IMG/VR virus record: IMGVR_UViG_3300044987_002330
Location: 1 to 26,735 of that record
Reading direction: 5' to 3' (one strand)
Source of the DNA: a virus
DNA: 26,735 nt
This document shows, piece after piece, positions 1 to 10,200 of the stretch. The first letter of the stretch is position 1. Each line of letters starts with the position of its first letter. The notes below the pieces were generated by a model. That model worked only from the letters and a program-made list of their open reading frames with translations. It was not told the DNA's origin and did not search any database. The position numbers and the translations under genes are program-made.

Positions 1-2
1 AA

Positions 3-1340
3 TTACTAAATCAAATAGTGGTAGATAAAGATTTTTCATCTTCTATTATGGAAGTAATTGAATCATCGTACTTTGACAATAAGTACTTTAAAATCATTTT
101 ACAAATGATTAAAGAATATTACATAAAGTACCAATCTACACCTAATTTTGAAACTCTTGACCAAATTGTTAAATCTGAAATTAGTCAAGAAATAGTAGCA
201 AAAGTGGTTTTAGACACCCTAAAACAGGTAAGTGATGCTCCATTTGAGGGTACAACATTTGTTCAAGAGAAAGCTTTGAAGTTTTGTAAACAACAAGAAC
301 TTCAGAAAGCAATGGATAAAGCTCAAAAAATTATTACAGAAGGTGATTTTGAATCATACGATAAAGTTGAGGGGTTAGTAAGAAATGCATTACAAGTCGG
401 TGAAATTGAAAAAGGACAGACAGACATCTTTGATAACTTAGATACCGTATTAGATGAAGATTACAGACACCCAATCCCTATGGGAATTGCGGGTATTGAT
501 AGATTACTTAAGGGTGGTTTGGCTAAAGGTGAAATTGGTGTTATCTTGGCACCAACAGGGGTTGGTAAGACAACAATTTTAACCAAAATTGCAAACACAG
601 CATTCAATTTAGGGTATAATGTACTTCAAATATTTTTTGAAGACAACCCTAAAATTATTCAAAGAAAACACTTCACACTTTGGACAGGGATTGAGCCGGA
701 TAATTTGGTTAAAAATAAAGAAGAGGTGATGTCTAAAATAACTGAAATTAAAGAGACGATGAAAAATGAGTTAATTCTGAAAAAATTAGCTTCTGATACT
801 ATGACTATGAATCAAATCAAAAATCAAGTTAGAAAAATTATTGCCGATGGAACAAAGATTGATTTAATTATGTTAGATTATATTGATTGTATATTACCTG
901 AATCATCAAGTAAAGACGAATGGAAAGCGGAAGGTTCTGTAATGAGAGGATTTGAAGCAATGTGTCATGAACTAGATTTAGTAGGATGGACCGCAACACA
1001 AGGTAATAGGTCTTCAATTTCAGCTGAAGTAGTGACGACCGACCAAATGGGTGGGTCAATTAAAAAGGCTCAGGTTGGTCACGTAATTATCTCCATTGCA
1101 AAAACCCTTCAACAAAAAGAAATGAATTTGGCGACAATCGCTATAACAAAATCTCGTCTTGGTAAAGACGGTGTAGTTTTTGAAAATTGTAAATTCAACA
1201 ATGAGTTATTAGAAATTGATACTGAAAGTTCAGTAACATTCTTAGGGTTTGGAGAACAACAAGAGGAAAGAAAAAGAGATAGGGTTAAGGAGTTAATGGA
1301 AAAAAGAAAACAAAAAGAAGAACAATTAAAACAAAATTAA
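3..1340 (+). CDS. Replicative DNA helicase, DnaB/T4 gp41-like (5' partial)
   Basis: This is a hexameric replicative helicase of the RecA-fold DnaB/gp41 family, which unwinds DNA at the phage fork using NTP hydrolysis. Numbering from the GTG at 18, a helical N-terminal domain (about 1-125) precedes the motor domain. Walker A is APTGVGKTT (about 177-185), a probable catalytic Glu lies in FFED (about 208), Walker B is [10 protein letters not shown] (about 281-290), and a TATQGNR motif matches the DnaB sensor region. The C-terminus is Lys/Glu-rich. The frame stays open upstream of the GTG to the window edge, reading LLNQIV, which fits the usual DnaB N-terminal helix. I therefore infer that the true start is outside the window and that the GTG is internal. 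nrdB starts four bases after its stop, so the two are probably co-transcribed. Family assignment is firm; gp41 rather than DnaB is a judgement. Confidence 0.9.
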   Translation, partial: LLNQIVVDKDFSSSIMEVIESSYFDNKYFKIILQMIKEYYIKYQSTPNFETLDQIVKSEISQEIVAKVVLDTLKQVSDAPFEGTTFVQEKALKFCKQQELQKAMDKAQKIITEGDFESYDKVEGLVRNALQVGEIEKGQTDIFDNLDTVLDEDYRHPIPMGIAGIDRLLKGGLAKGEIGVILAPTGVGKTTILTKIANTAFNLGYNVLQIFFEDNPKIIQRKHFTLWTGIEPDNLVKNKEEVMSKITEIKETMKNELILKKLASDTMTMNQIKNQVRKIIADGTKIDLIMLDYIDCILPESSSKDEWKAEGSVMRGFEAMCHELDLVGWTATQGNRSSISAEVVTTDQMGGSIKKAQVGHVIISIAKTLQQKEMNLATIAITKSRLGKDGVVFENCKFNNELLEIDTESSVTFLGFGEQQEERKRDRVKELMEKRKQKEEQLKQN

Positions 1341-1344
1341 AAAA

Positions 1345-2295
1345 ATGGAAGAAAAAATATTAAAAGAAAATCCGAATAGATTTGTGATTTTCCCTATTGA
1401 ACACAACGATATATGGGAATTTTACCAACAACATCAAGCGGCATTTTGGACTGCAGAGGAAGTTGATTTATCTAATGATATTAGAGATTGGGAAAATTTA
1501 ACAGATAATGAAAGATTCTTTGTGAAGAATGTATTGTCATTTTTTGCAGCATCTGACGGAATTGTTAACGAAAACCTTGCAGAAAATTTCTTAAAAGAAG
1601 TTCAATACCCTGAAGCCAAATTCTTCTACGGGTTCCAACTTATGGCGGAGAATATTCACTCTTTAATGTATTCATTATTGATTGACACTTATATTTCAGA
1701 CGCAGACGAAAAAGATGAATGTTTTCATGCTATTGATAAATTACCTGCGGTTCAAAAGAAAGCCAAATGGGCTTTGGATTGGATTGAAAATTCAACATTC
1801 CAAGAGAGATTGGTGGCGTTTGCTGCGGTTGAAGGTATCTTCTTCTCAGGTTCATTCTGTTCAATCTTTTGGTTGAAATCAAGAGGGATAATGCAAGGGT
1901 TATGTAATGCTAACTCACTTATCTTTAAAGATGAAAATTTACATTGTGATTTTGCAATCCATTTAATTAATAATCATGTTGAGAATAAACCAAGTGAGAA
2001 GAGAATTAGAGAAATCTTATTATCCGCTTTGGAAATTGAAAAAGAATTTATTACAGAATCTATTCCAGTATCGTTAATTGGTATGAATTCAAACTTAATG
2101 AAGCAATACCTTGAGTTTGTTACTGATGGTTTATTAGTTAAGTTTGGTTGTAAAAAACAATTTAATGTTGAACAACCATTCAAATTTATGGAACAGATAG
2201 CTGTTGAAACAAAAGGAAACTTTTTTGAATCAAGAACTATGGAGTATCAAAAGGCCAAGTTAGGTGAATCATTAACATTTACGGAGGATTTTTAA
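1345..2295 (+). CDS. nrdB: Class I ribonucleotide reductase small subunit (R2)
   Basis: R2 carries the dimetal-tyrosyl radical cofactor that starts reduction of ribonucleotides to deoxyribonucleotides; it acts in the cytoplasm with NrdA. All expected residues are visible: metal ligands D41 (EEVDLS), E102 and H105 (ENIH), E163 (AVEGIFF), E197 and H200 (DENLH), with radical tyrosine Y109 four residues after H105. The C-terminal tail ends in TFTEDF, the type of peptide that docks into R1. At 316 residues it is a little shorter than cellular R2, mainly at the N-terminus. Motifs such as [10 protein letters not shown] and [12 protein letters not shown] are of the eukaryote-like R2 type also used by Bacteroidota, rather than E. 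coli NrdB. The ATG lies four bases after the helicase stop with an A-run before it, and nrdA follows after one base. It looks intact and functional. Confidence 0.97.
   Translation: MEEKILKENPNRFVIFPIEHNDIWEFYQQHQAAFWTAEEVDLSNDIRDWENLTDNERFFVKNVLSFFAASDGIVNENLAENFLKEVQYPEAKFFYGFQLMAENIHSLMYSLLIDTYISDADEKDECFHAIDKLPAVQKKAKWALDWIENSTFQERLVAFAAVEGIFFSGSFCSIFWLKSRGIMQGLCNANSLIFKDENLHCDFAIHLINNHVENKPSEKRIREILLSALEIEKEFITESIPVSLIGMNSNLMKQYLEFVTDGLLVKFGCKKQFNVEQPFKFMEQIAVETKGNFFESRTMEYQKAKLGESLTFTEDF
2283..2287 (+). promoter_or_regulatory. Shine-Dalgarno sequence of nrdA
   Basis: A clear GGAGG lies inside the last codons of nrdB, nine bases before the first nrdA ATG at 2297. A second ATG at 2300 is also possible as the start. 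It stands out because most other starts in this window have only A-rich leaders or gene overlaps and no clear Shine-Dalgarno sequence. Confidence 0.6.
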
Positions 2296-2296
2296 T

Positions 2297-4726
2297 ATGA
2301 TGTCATTAAAGATAAAAAAAAGAGATGGGGACGAAGTTTCGTTTAACCCTCAAAAAATATACAATAGAGTTAAAAGAGCAGCAAGAGGATTAACAGTTAA
2401 TGCTGATGAAGTATTCATTAAAGTTATTACCTCAGTACCAACAGAGGGTGTTATTACAACCAAAGAGTTAGATAAATTGGTTTACGAGATTGCTGCAGCA
2501 TATACTGGAAGTCATCACGATTATTCAAGATTAGCGTCTTCAGTTGCAATTTCTGCATACCATAAAGAAACTGATGAAAGTTTCTGTAATACAATGCACA
2601 CCTTACATGTTGATGGTATCATTAACGATAAGTTAATGGAAACTATTGAACTTTATGGTCCTGAAAATATTGATTCTGTAATAAATCACGAGAATGATTA
2701 CAATTTTGATTATTTTGCGTGGAAATCATTACAAGAAATGTATTTGTTAAAAACTCCCGAAGGTAAGGCAATTGAAAGACCTCAACACATGTACATGAGA
2801 GTTGCTTTATGGGTTACTAAATCATTTGAACAAGCGGTTGAGTATTACCAATCATTGTCAAACCAACTTATTTCTCCAGCAACACCAATCATGATTAATG
2901 CAGGAACCAAGACACCTCAATTAGCGTCTTGTGTATTGAAATACAATCATGGGGATTCAAGAGAAGGGTTATTACAAACATTCAACGATATTTCAACCTA
3001 TTCATCAGATGCAGCAGGTATTGGATTATGTATGTCTAACATTCGTAGTAAAGAAAGTAGAATTAACTCATCAGGAGGATTTGCTGGTGGTCTATTAAAA
3101 TACTTAAAAATTGTTAATGAGGGGTTAAGATTCTTCAATCAACAAGGAAGAAGACCGGGTAGTGCAGCTATCTACATTGAACCTTGGCATAAAGACATCA
3201 TGGACTTACTTGAAATCAAAAAGAACACAGGTGCTGAAGAGATGAGAGCAAGAGATTTGTTTACATCTATATGGTTACCAGACAACTTTATGAACGCAGT
3301 TAAAGACAACGGGGATTGGTATTTATTCTGTCCTAATGATATTGTTAAGGCGGGTATTAAACCATTACAAGAAGCTTATGGTGATGAGTATGAATCAAAC
3401 TACAATAAAGCGGTTGAACTTGGTTTAGGTAAAAAGGTTAAAGCTCAAACAATTTGGAATAAAATTATTGAATCTCAAGTTGAAACAGGAGTGCCTTATT
3501 TATGTTCTAAAGATAGTGCTAACAGAAAGACAAATCATCAAAACATTGGGGTGATTAAACAATCTAACTTATGTAATGAGATTTACCAATATACTGATGA
3601 AACTACTACGGCAATCTGTACATTATCATCTATGGTATTAAAGAATTTTATTATTAAAGGTGAGTTCAATTTTAACTTACTTTATAGTGAGGTTAGAAAA
3701 GTTGTTAGAGCACTTAACAAAGTGGTTGACATTAATAGTTATTCAACTGAACAAGGTAGAAAAGGTGGATTAGAACAAAGAGCAATTGCGATTGGAACTC
3801 AAGGACTTGCTGATGTATTTTATTTGATGGACTATATCTTTACATCGGGAGAAGCAAAAAAATTAAATAAAGAAATTTTTGAAACTATCTACTTTGCGGC
3901 AATCACCGAAAGTATGGAATTATGTAAATCAGGGGGATATAAACCATACAAATTTTTTAAAGGTTCACCAATGTCAAAAGGGGAATTCCAATTTGATATG
4001 TGGGGATTAGATTACGAAGGATTAAGTAGAATGTGGGATTGGGATTCACTAAAATTAGAAGTGTCTAATCACGGGGTTTGTAACTCGTTATTTACGGCTC
4101 AGATGCCAGTTGCATCTTCTGCTAAAATCACAGGTTCATTTGAAATGACAGAACCAGCTCATTCGGCATTATTTAATCGTCGTGTAGTTGGAGGAGAAAT
4201 CTTAATTGTTAACAAATACTTAATTAGTGATTTTGAAAAATTAGGAGTATGGTGTGAAGATTTGAAAAATGAAATCATCATGAATGAAGGTTCAATTCAA
4301 AATATTAACTTTAATCATTACCTTGACACAGAAGACAAGAATTACAACAAAAAAGTTAAAAGAATTGAACATTTGATTCCAAAATACAAAACAATTTGGG
4401 AGATATCTCAAAGAGAACTTATTGATATGGCGGCTGACAGAGCACCATTCATTGACCAATCACAATCAATGAATATCTATATGTCTAATCCAACATTGTC
4501 AAAGATTTCATCATCACACTTCCATTCTTGGGGTAAAGGATTAAAAACTCTTTGTTATTATGTAAGAACAAAAGCTATATCAACGGGAGCTAAACACTTA
4601 GCGGTAGACATTTCAAAGGTACAAAAACCTAAAAATGTTGAAGTCCCTAAAGTAGACTATAGTAACATGAATTTACCACCCAAACCTGAAGGTATTGAAA
4701 TTGATTGTTTTGGATGTTCATCTTAA
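2297..4726 (+). CDS. nrdA: Class I ribonucleotide reductase large subunit (R1)
   Basis: R1 is the catalytic subunit that reduces ribonucleoside diphosphates, pairing with the R2 encoded just upstream. The N-terminus (about 1-90) is an ATP-cone allosteric domain. The catalytic barrel shows C212 (LASC) and C441 (AICTLSS) as the redox pair, and N424, C426, E428 in NLCNE as the thiyl-radical site. NPTLSKISS and the YY of LCYYVRT match the phosphate-binding and radical-transfer regions. The C-terminus ends in DCFGCSS, a CxxC shuttle expected to be re-reduced by thioredoxin or glutaredoxin. At 809 residues it is full length. The gene follows nrdB by one base and has its own GGAGG. A strong terminator follows immediately, making it the last gene of the replication/nucleotide module. 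All key residues are present, so activity is expected. Confidence 0.97.
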   Translation: MMSLKIKKRDGDEVSFNPQKIYNRVKRAARGLTVNADEVFIKVITSVPTEGVITTKELDKLVYEIAAAYTGSHHDYSRLASSVAISAYHKETDESFCNTMHTLHVDGIINDKLMETIELYGPENIDSVINHENDYNFDYFAWKSLQEMYLLKTPEGKAIERPQHMYMRVALWVTKSFEQAVEYYQSLSNQLISPATPIMINAGTKTPQLASCVLKYNHGDSREGLLQTFNDISTYSSDAAGIGLCMSNIRSKESRINSSGGFAGGLLKYLKIVNEGLRFFNQQGRRPGSAAIYIEPWHKDIMDLLEIKKNTGAEEMRARDLFTSIWLPDNFMNAVKDNGDWYLFCPNDIVKAGIKPLQEAYGDEYESNYNKAVELGLGKKVKAQTIWNKIIESQVETGVPYLCSKDSANRKTNHQNIGVIKQSNLCNEIYQYTDETTTAICTLSSMVLKNFIIKGEFNFNLLYSEVRKVVRALNKVVDINSYSTEQGRKGGLEQRAIAIGTQGLADVFYLMDYIFTSGEAKKLNKEIFETIYFAAITESMELCKSGGYKPYKFFKGSPMSKGEFQFDMWGLDYEGLSRMWDWDSLKLEVSNHGVCNSLFTAQMPVASSAKITGSFEMTEPAHSALFNRRVVGGEILIVNKYLISDFEKLGVWCEDLKNEIIMNEGSIQNINFNHYLDTEDKNYNKKVKRIEHLIPKYKTIWEISQRELIDMAADRAPFIDQSQSMNIYMSNPTLSKISSSHFHSWGKGLKTLCYYVRTKAISTGAKHLAVDISKVQKPKNVEVPKVDYSNMNLPPKPEGIEIDCFGCSS

Positions 4727-4732
4727 TTATTA

Positions 4733-4769
4733 AAATAATCCCGGCAATGTCGGGATTATTTATTTTTAG
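4733..4769 (+). terminator. Intrinsic terminator after nrdA
   Basis: An 11-bp stem (AAATAATCCCG at 4733-4743 with CGGGATTATTT at 4751-4761), extendable by a G-T pair, closes a short loop and is followed by a T-rich tail, TATTTTTAGG. It begins seven bases after the nrdA stop and precedes the structural genes, so it likely ends the helicase-nrdB-nrdA transcript. Confidence 0.88.
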
Positions 4770-4780
4770 GTATTTATAAG
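4768..4780 (+). promoter_or_regulatory. Candidate phage promoter element upstream of the gp25-like gene
   Basis: AGGTATTTATAAG lies between the nrdA terminator and the first baseplate gene, 30 bases before its ATG. The core TATTTATAA recurs before 7222 and 16004, and a variant occurs before 22432. A promoter is inferred from recurrence and position only; the AT-richness of the genome means chance matches are possible. Confidence 0.45.
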
Positions 4781-4808
4781 AAATAATCACAACACTATAA
4801 TTATAGAT

Positions 4809-5279
4809 ATGGCAGCAGGTACAACATACGGTCTTAATTTTCCTTTTAGAAATTCTAAAAGAGGAGATTATTTGGAATTAACTCAATTTGAAGCTCAAGA
4901 AGTAAAGGCGGATTTAATCCATTTATTGTTAACAAGAAAAGGTACAAGATATTATCTACCTGATTTTGGTACTAGGTTATATGAGTTCTTATTTGAACCA
5001 TTTGATGGTCTTACTTTTGATGCAATTGAATCTGACATTAGAGAAGCGGTTTCAAATTATATGCCAAATTTATTATTAAATAATATAACAATAACACCAG
5101 CAGACCCTCAAGAAGAAGTTGATATCGCAACAGGACAAAATTCTATCGGTAGTAGTGAATCACCAATCTATAGATTTCCTGGTAAAGGAACTTCAGAATA
5201 TACTGCTAAAATTAAAATAGACTACTCAACAGATAAAAACACTTTTGCACAAAGTGATTTTGTTATTATTAATATTTAA
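4809..5279 (+). CDS. Baseplate wedge protein, gp25/GPW-like
   Basis: This belongs to the gp25/P2 gpW family, a small protein of the inner baseplate that links the wedge to the sheath initiator in contractile tails. The diagnostic stretch is at residues 43-68: a basic RKGTR followed by YLPDFGTRLYEFLFEPFDG, matching the family's conserved arginine/DFG/FEP region. At 156 residues it is slightly longer than T4 gp25, the extra length lying in a polar stretch near 100-130. The gp6/J-like gene follows after five bases, the conserved 25-6 (W-J) order of myovirus baseplate operons, which supports the call. It is the first gene after the terminator at 4733-4769 and the putative promoter at 4768. Confidence 0.9.
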   Translation: MAAGTTYGLNFPFRNSKRGDYLELTQFEAQEVKADLIHLLLTRKGTRYYLPDFGTRLYEFLFEPFDGLTFDAIESDIREAVSNYMPNLLLNNITITPADPQEEVDIATGQNSIGSSESPIYRFPGKGTSEYTAKIKIDYSTDKNTFAQSDFVIINI

Positions 5280-5284
5280 TATAG

Positions 5285-7123
5285 ATGGCAAATCGTAATA
5301 TATCATATACAACTAGAGATTATCAGGGGATAAGAACAGAGTTATTAAACTATGTTAAAACTTATTATCCTGAATTAATACAAGACTTTAATGATGCTTC
5401 GGTATTTTCTGTGTTCTTGGATTTAAATGCTGCCGTAGCAGATAACTTACATTATCACATAGATAGAAGTATTCAAGAGACAGTTCTTCAATACGCTCAA
5501 CAAAGGTCTTCAATTTACAATATTGCAAGAACTTATGGATTAAAATTACCGGGTCAAAGACCTTCGGTTGCTTTAGTTGATTTCTCTATTACAGTTCCTG
5601 CTTTTGGGGATAAAGAAGATGAAAGATATTTGGGTACTTTAACAAGAGGTTCACAAATTACAGGTGCGGGTATTGTATTTGAAAACATTTATGATATTGA
5701 TTTTACATCACCATATAATGCTCAAGGTTTTCCAAACAGACTTAAAATACCTAATTTCAACGCCAATAATGTATTAATTAATTACACAATAACAAAAAGA
5801 GAACTTGTAGTTAATGGTATTACTAAGGTATTCAAAAGAGTTATTACGCCAAATGATGTAAGACCATTTTTTGAATTATTCTTACCTGAAAAAAACGTTT
5901 TAGGGATTACAAGTGTTTTATTAAAAAGTGGGACTGAATATACAAATATACCGACAGCAGCTGAATTTTTAGGTGTGTCAAATAAATGGTATGAAGTAGA
6001 CGCTTTGGCTGAAGATAGAGTTTTTATTGAAGACCCGACAAAAGTTTCTGACCAACCAGGGATTAAAGTTGGTAGATATATTCAAACACAAAATAGATTT
6101 ATGACAGAGTATACGCCTGAAGGATTTAAAAAAATGACTTTTGGTGGAGGAACTAATACAGCCCAAGACGCGTTAAATCAATTTACAACGGTGGGTGCAA
6201 CATTAGACTTACAAAGATATTCTAATAACTTTTCATTAGGTTCTGCATTAATCCCGAACTCAACATTATTCATACAATATAGAGTTGGTGGTGGATTAGC
6301 AACAAATTTAGGGACAAATGTAATTACTCAAATCGGTACCGTTTCGTTTTATGTTAATGGACCATCAGAATTAACAAACTCTTCAGTTGTTAACTCGTTA
6401 AGATGTAATAATGTTACCGCAGCTATTGGTGGCGCGGGTATTCCATCATTAGAAGAAATACGAAATTATGTTTCATTTAACTTCGCAGCACAAAAAAGAG
6501 CTGTTACAGTTCAAGATTATGAGGCGATAATTAGAAATATGCCGGCAGAATTTGGGGCACCTGCGAAAGTAGCAATTACAGAAAATAATAATAAAATATT
6601 AATTCAATTATTGTCATATGATACTTCAGGTAAATTAACTAACATTGTATCAGACACATTAAGACAAAATGTTGCAACATACTTGTCAAATTATAGAATG
6701 ATGAATGATTACATTTCAATATTAACGGCTGAAGTTATTGACCTTAGTGTGGATGTACAAATTGTTTTAGACTCTGCACAAAATTCAGGACAAATTATTG
6801 CAGATGTCGTTGATAAAATATCAACATATTTTAATCCACAAATAAGACAATTAGGACAAAATGTTTATTTGTCAGAAATTAAAAGTATTGTTCAAAACCA
6901 AAATGGTGTATTAACAGTTGCAGGACTTAATGTTTATAATAATGTTGGTGGGCAATATTCATCAGCAGAAACATCAATGCAATATTCGGACCCTGAAACT
7001 AAAGAAATCGCACCTGTAGATGATACAATTTTTGCACAACCTTCACAAGTTTATCAAATTAGATATCCTAATAAAGATATCCGAGTATCTGTTAAAAATT
7101 TCCAATCTGTTACCTTCTCATAA
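5285..7123 (+). CDS. Baseplate wedge protein, gp6/baseplate J-like
   Basis: This is the gp6/J component that forms the inner ring of a contractile-tail baseplate. The N-terminus starts with a J-like TTRDYQGIRTELLNYVK. Residues about 52-75 (ADNLHYHIDRSIQE onward) match the helical segment common to T4-like gp6 proteins. Near residue 403 a KRAVTVQDYEAIIRNMP motif matches the R-x-V-T-x-x-D-Y signature of the baseplate J C-terminal region. The rest is beta-rich and ends with a short domain containing VSVKNF. Its 612 residues are close to T4 gp6. It follows the gp25-like gene by five bases and is followed by a 98-base gap, so the 25-6 pair probably forms its own short operon. Confidence 0.88.
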   Translation: MANRNISYTTRDYQGIRTELLNYVKTYYPELIQDFNDASVFSVFLDLNAAVADNLHYHIDRSIQETVLQYAQQRSSIYNIARTYGLKLPGQRPSVALVDFSITVPAFGDKEDERYLGTLTRGSQITGAGIVFENIYDIDFTSPYNAQGFPNRLKIPNFNANNVLINYTITKRELVVNGITKVFKRVITPNDVRPFFELFLPEKNVLGITSVLLKSGTEYTNIPTAAEFLGVSNKWYEVDALAEDRVFIEDPTKVSDQPGIKVGRYIQTQNRFMTEYTPEGFKKMTFGGGTNTAQDALNQFTTVGATLDLQRYSNNFSLGSALIPNSTLFIQYRVGGGLATNLGTNVITQIGTVSFYVNGPSELTNSSVVNSLRCNNVTAAIGGAGIPSLEEIRNYVSFNFAAQKRAVTVQDYEAIIRNMPAEFGAPAKVAITENNNKILIQLLSYDTSGKLTNIVSDTLRQNVATYLSNYRMMNDYISILTAEVIDLSVDVQIVLDSAQNSGQIIADVVDKISTYFNPQIRQLGQNVYLSEIKSIVQNQNGVLTVAGLNVYNNVGGQYSSAETSMQYSDPETKEIAPVDDTIFAQPSQVYQIRYPNKDIRVSVKNFQSVTFS

Positions 7124-7221
7124 TATAGGTTTATTCTTGAATTGATTAGTTTATAATTTAAAAAGAGTGTGTTTGTATTCCAAAAATAACACATAAACTA
7201 TTTATAAATTAAAGGTATTAC
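7124..7221 (+). promoter_or_regulatory. Intergenic region with candidate promoter and imperfect hairpin
   Basis: This AT-rich gap holds TAAACTATTTATAAA (7194-7208), identical over 15 bases to 15979-15993 before another gene. It also has an 8-base inverted repeat, TAGTTTAT (7147-7154) with ATAAACTA (7193-7200), enclosing GTGTTTG (7169-7175), which can pair discontinuously with bases at 7181-7192. The promoter is a candidate based on the shared element. The hairpin may be a weak terminator or a regulatory fold, or may be due to AT-richness. No small gene is apparent. Confidence 0.4.
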
Positions 7222-10200
7222 ATGGGTCAATCATATAGAATAAAAACTGAACTTGGTGTCAATAAGACAATCAATGTACAATTAGACCAAGATTTTGAGT
7301 TTTTAGAAATATTATCATTAAAAATACAACAAACAGATGTTTACACAAGAAGTTGTGCTGACTATGGTGTATTAGTAGGTAGAGTAATTGCAAATGGAGG
7401 ATTTGGGGTACCTAACGCCAGAGTTTCGGTGTTTATCCCAATTACAGTTGCCGACCAATCAAACCCTTTAATCTCAAGTATCTACCCTTATAAATCACCT
7501 ACAGATAAAAATGAGGATGGTTATAGATACAATCTTTTACCTTACGAAAAATCTTATTCAAAACACGCAGCAACGGGTACTTTACCATCAAGGATTGATT
7601 CTTTAACAGGTTCTACCGCTGTTGAAATATTTGACAAATACTATAAATTTACGGCCAAAACAAATGAGAGTGGTGATTATATGATAATGGGAGTTCCTTT
7701 GGGGAATCAAACCGTTGTCATGGATGTGGATTTATCGGACATTGGTGAATTTTCATTAACACCTCAAGATTTAATTAGAATGGGACTTGCAACTGAAGGA
7801 CAAGTTGCGGGTAATAAATTTAGAACTTCTACTGATTTAAAATCATTACCACAAATTATTAATATTGTTAAAAGCGCTGAGATTTCTCCATTATGGGGAG
7901 ACCCGACTACCTGTCAAATAGCCGTTAATAGATTAGATTTTGATTTAAGAGATGAGGCAAATGTTGATATACAACCGACATCAGTATTCATGGGTTCAAT
8001 GTTTTCATCTTCTGATGGGTTTAAAGTTAGAGATAATTGTAAACCAAGAGATGATATGGGTAATCTTTGTGGATTAACAACAGCTCCTGGTCAAATACTT
8101 GCAATTAGACAAACAATTCAACAAGATTCTGAAGGTAATCCTGTATTAGAGCAATATGATTTAGAACAGGCTGGAAATGTTATTGATGCGAGTGGTACAT
8201 GGTTAATTGAATTACCTATGAATTTAGATTACTTTATCACAAATGAATTTGGAGAAAAAATAATATCTTACGACCCAACAGTTGGAATCCCAACAAAAGG
8301 TAAATATAGATTTAAAGTAAAATGGACACAACCAAATGATTTAACATTAGCAACAAGGAGACCATATTTTTTAATCCCTAATGTTAAAGAATATGGGTGG
8401 ACTACTAGTGAGTCGGACCCAACAAGTAGAGGACCAGTATCGGGATATACAAATAAACAAAAACAACAATTAAGTTCATATTATTTTGGTTTGGCTTGGA
8501 GTGGATATACTGATGGTTTTATCGACCAACAAAAAATAGATAAATTAAATGAATCTATTGATTGTAATGACACTTTTTATCAATTTGAATTTAATAGAGT
8601 TTATACCGTTTCATCATTTATTGACCAATGGAAAAAAGGAGGGAACTTTATTGGTCCATCTTCAGGTAATTTTATTGGTATTAAAGAAATTGATTCCTTT
8701 GATTGTGAAGATACTGTAAATAAATTTCCTGTTAATGACGGATTTAAAAATTTTGATTTATTATACTTTTTATTTTCAATTATATTCACAATTTTACAAC
8801 CTGTTGGGATAATCGTTTTAGTAATTGCCCATATTTTATTATATCTGTATAACCTAATCGCAGACTTTTTATGTTGGCTTTCTAAACAAGGAATAGGTAG
8901 GCCAATTAATTGGAAACCATTTAGATGGTTGAATAAATATTGTCCTAAAAAAGATTTTACAGTTAGATTACCGATGATTACTTATCCTGAATGCCAAGCC
9001 TGTGGTTGTGAACAAAATATACAAACAAAACCAAACAATACTGCGTTTACAAATTCACAAGGTACAGGAGCTTTAACTTTATTATCGGATTCTACCTTAT
9101 ATGAAGACAAACTTCAATCGACTTATTTTTCTGGGGATACTGAAAATGGTGCTGATTGGTCTATTATGTTTTCACAATCTCTTGCGGGTTTCTGTCCGAC
9201 TGCAGAACTTTCCAATCCAATCAGTTATAAACTACCTATTTCTCAAATAATAACTTTAAGTGATAATAGACAAAGATTTGTACAATCATATGATTTACCT
9301 GTTGGAGAAAGAATTAATATTTTTAATCAAAGGAGTTCTTTTTTTACAGATATTAATAAAATTAAAGTTACTGTGGCTAAAGATTTAAATGCTGGTAAAT
9401 ACCATTATGATAATACATTAACAGTTTTATCCCAAGAACCTATACCTGCTGGTACGTTATTAAGTTTTATTAATATTACAGGTACTACGGATATGAACTA
9501 TACTTATTCAGCATCAACTCCAACTGGGACTATAACAGGTATTAGCGGTGAAACTTATAATGGCACTGGTGCGACTACAGTTAATGTTTCATATGCAATA
9601 AATCAAGTTACTAATTCTGTGCCAGTTACATATAATCTACCTTATGGGTCTGGTGAAACTAATTATAAATTTCCTGCTGACGTAGAATATTTTCAGGTTG
9701 TAACGGCAATTACCGTTGCTGATGCCGCAAAATTATGGAATACAGGTACAACACAATCATTTGGTAATATTTTATTGGAACCAACAGAAGCGACCGATTG
9801 GATTTCAGAATATCTTGGTGGTGTGGGATTTAGATTTATACCATACAGAAATCCTGGATTGTCTTTTGTTGCAACAGATTATTATGAAGCATTCCAAACA
9901 CAATATGTGTTGGTGTTACAAAGAGGTGTTGACCCATATTCTCCTGTGTATCGAAATGAGTATAGTTTGGGTAATATATTTGGAACCAATGAATTTGACC
10001 CAAATTGGACATTTACTGCGGAAACAAGACTTAATATTCCTATACAAAAATTAAGTAATCCGACTATCTCTGTTCAAGGATATTCTCAAAATGAAATATT
10101 TTATCAGTCTTACTTTTTTAAACCTGGTACAACAACTCAACCAATACCTGGACAATCTTTTACAGGGTATAATACAACGAATACTGCGTATTACGGTTCG

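Noticed and set aside
18-20. GTG at 18 as the true helicase start
   Set aside because: The same frame is open to the window edge and its upstream residues fit the N-terminal helix of DnaB-type helicases, so truncation is more likely.
9716-10054. A 112-codon + frame inside the 1713-residue gene
   Set aside because: It is a shadow in an alternative frame of a long convincing gene, with no start signal or recognisable product.
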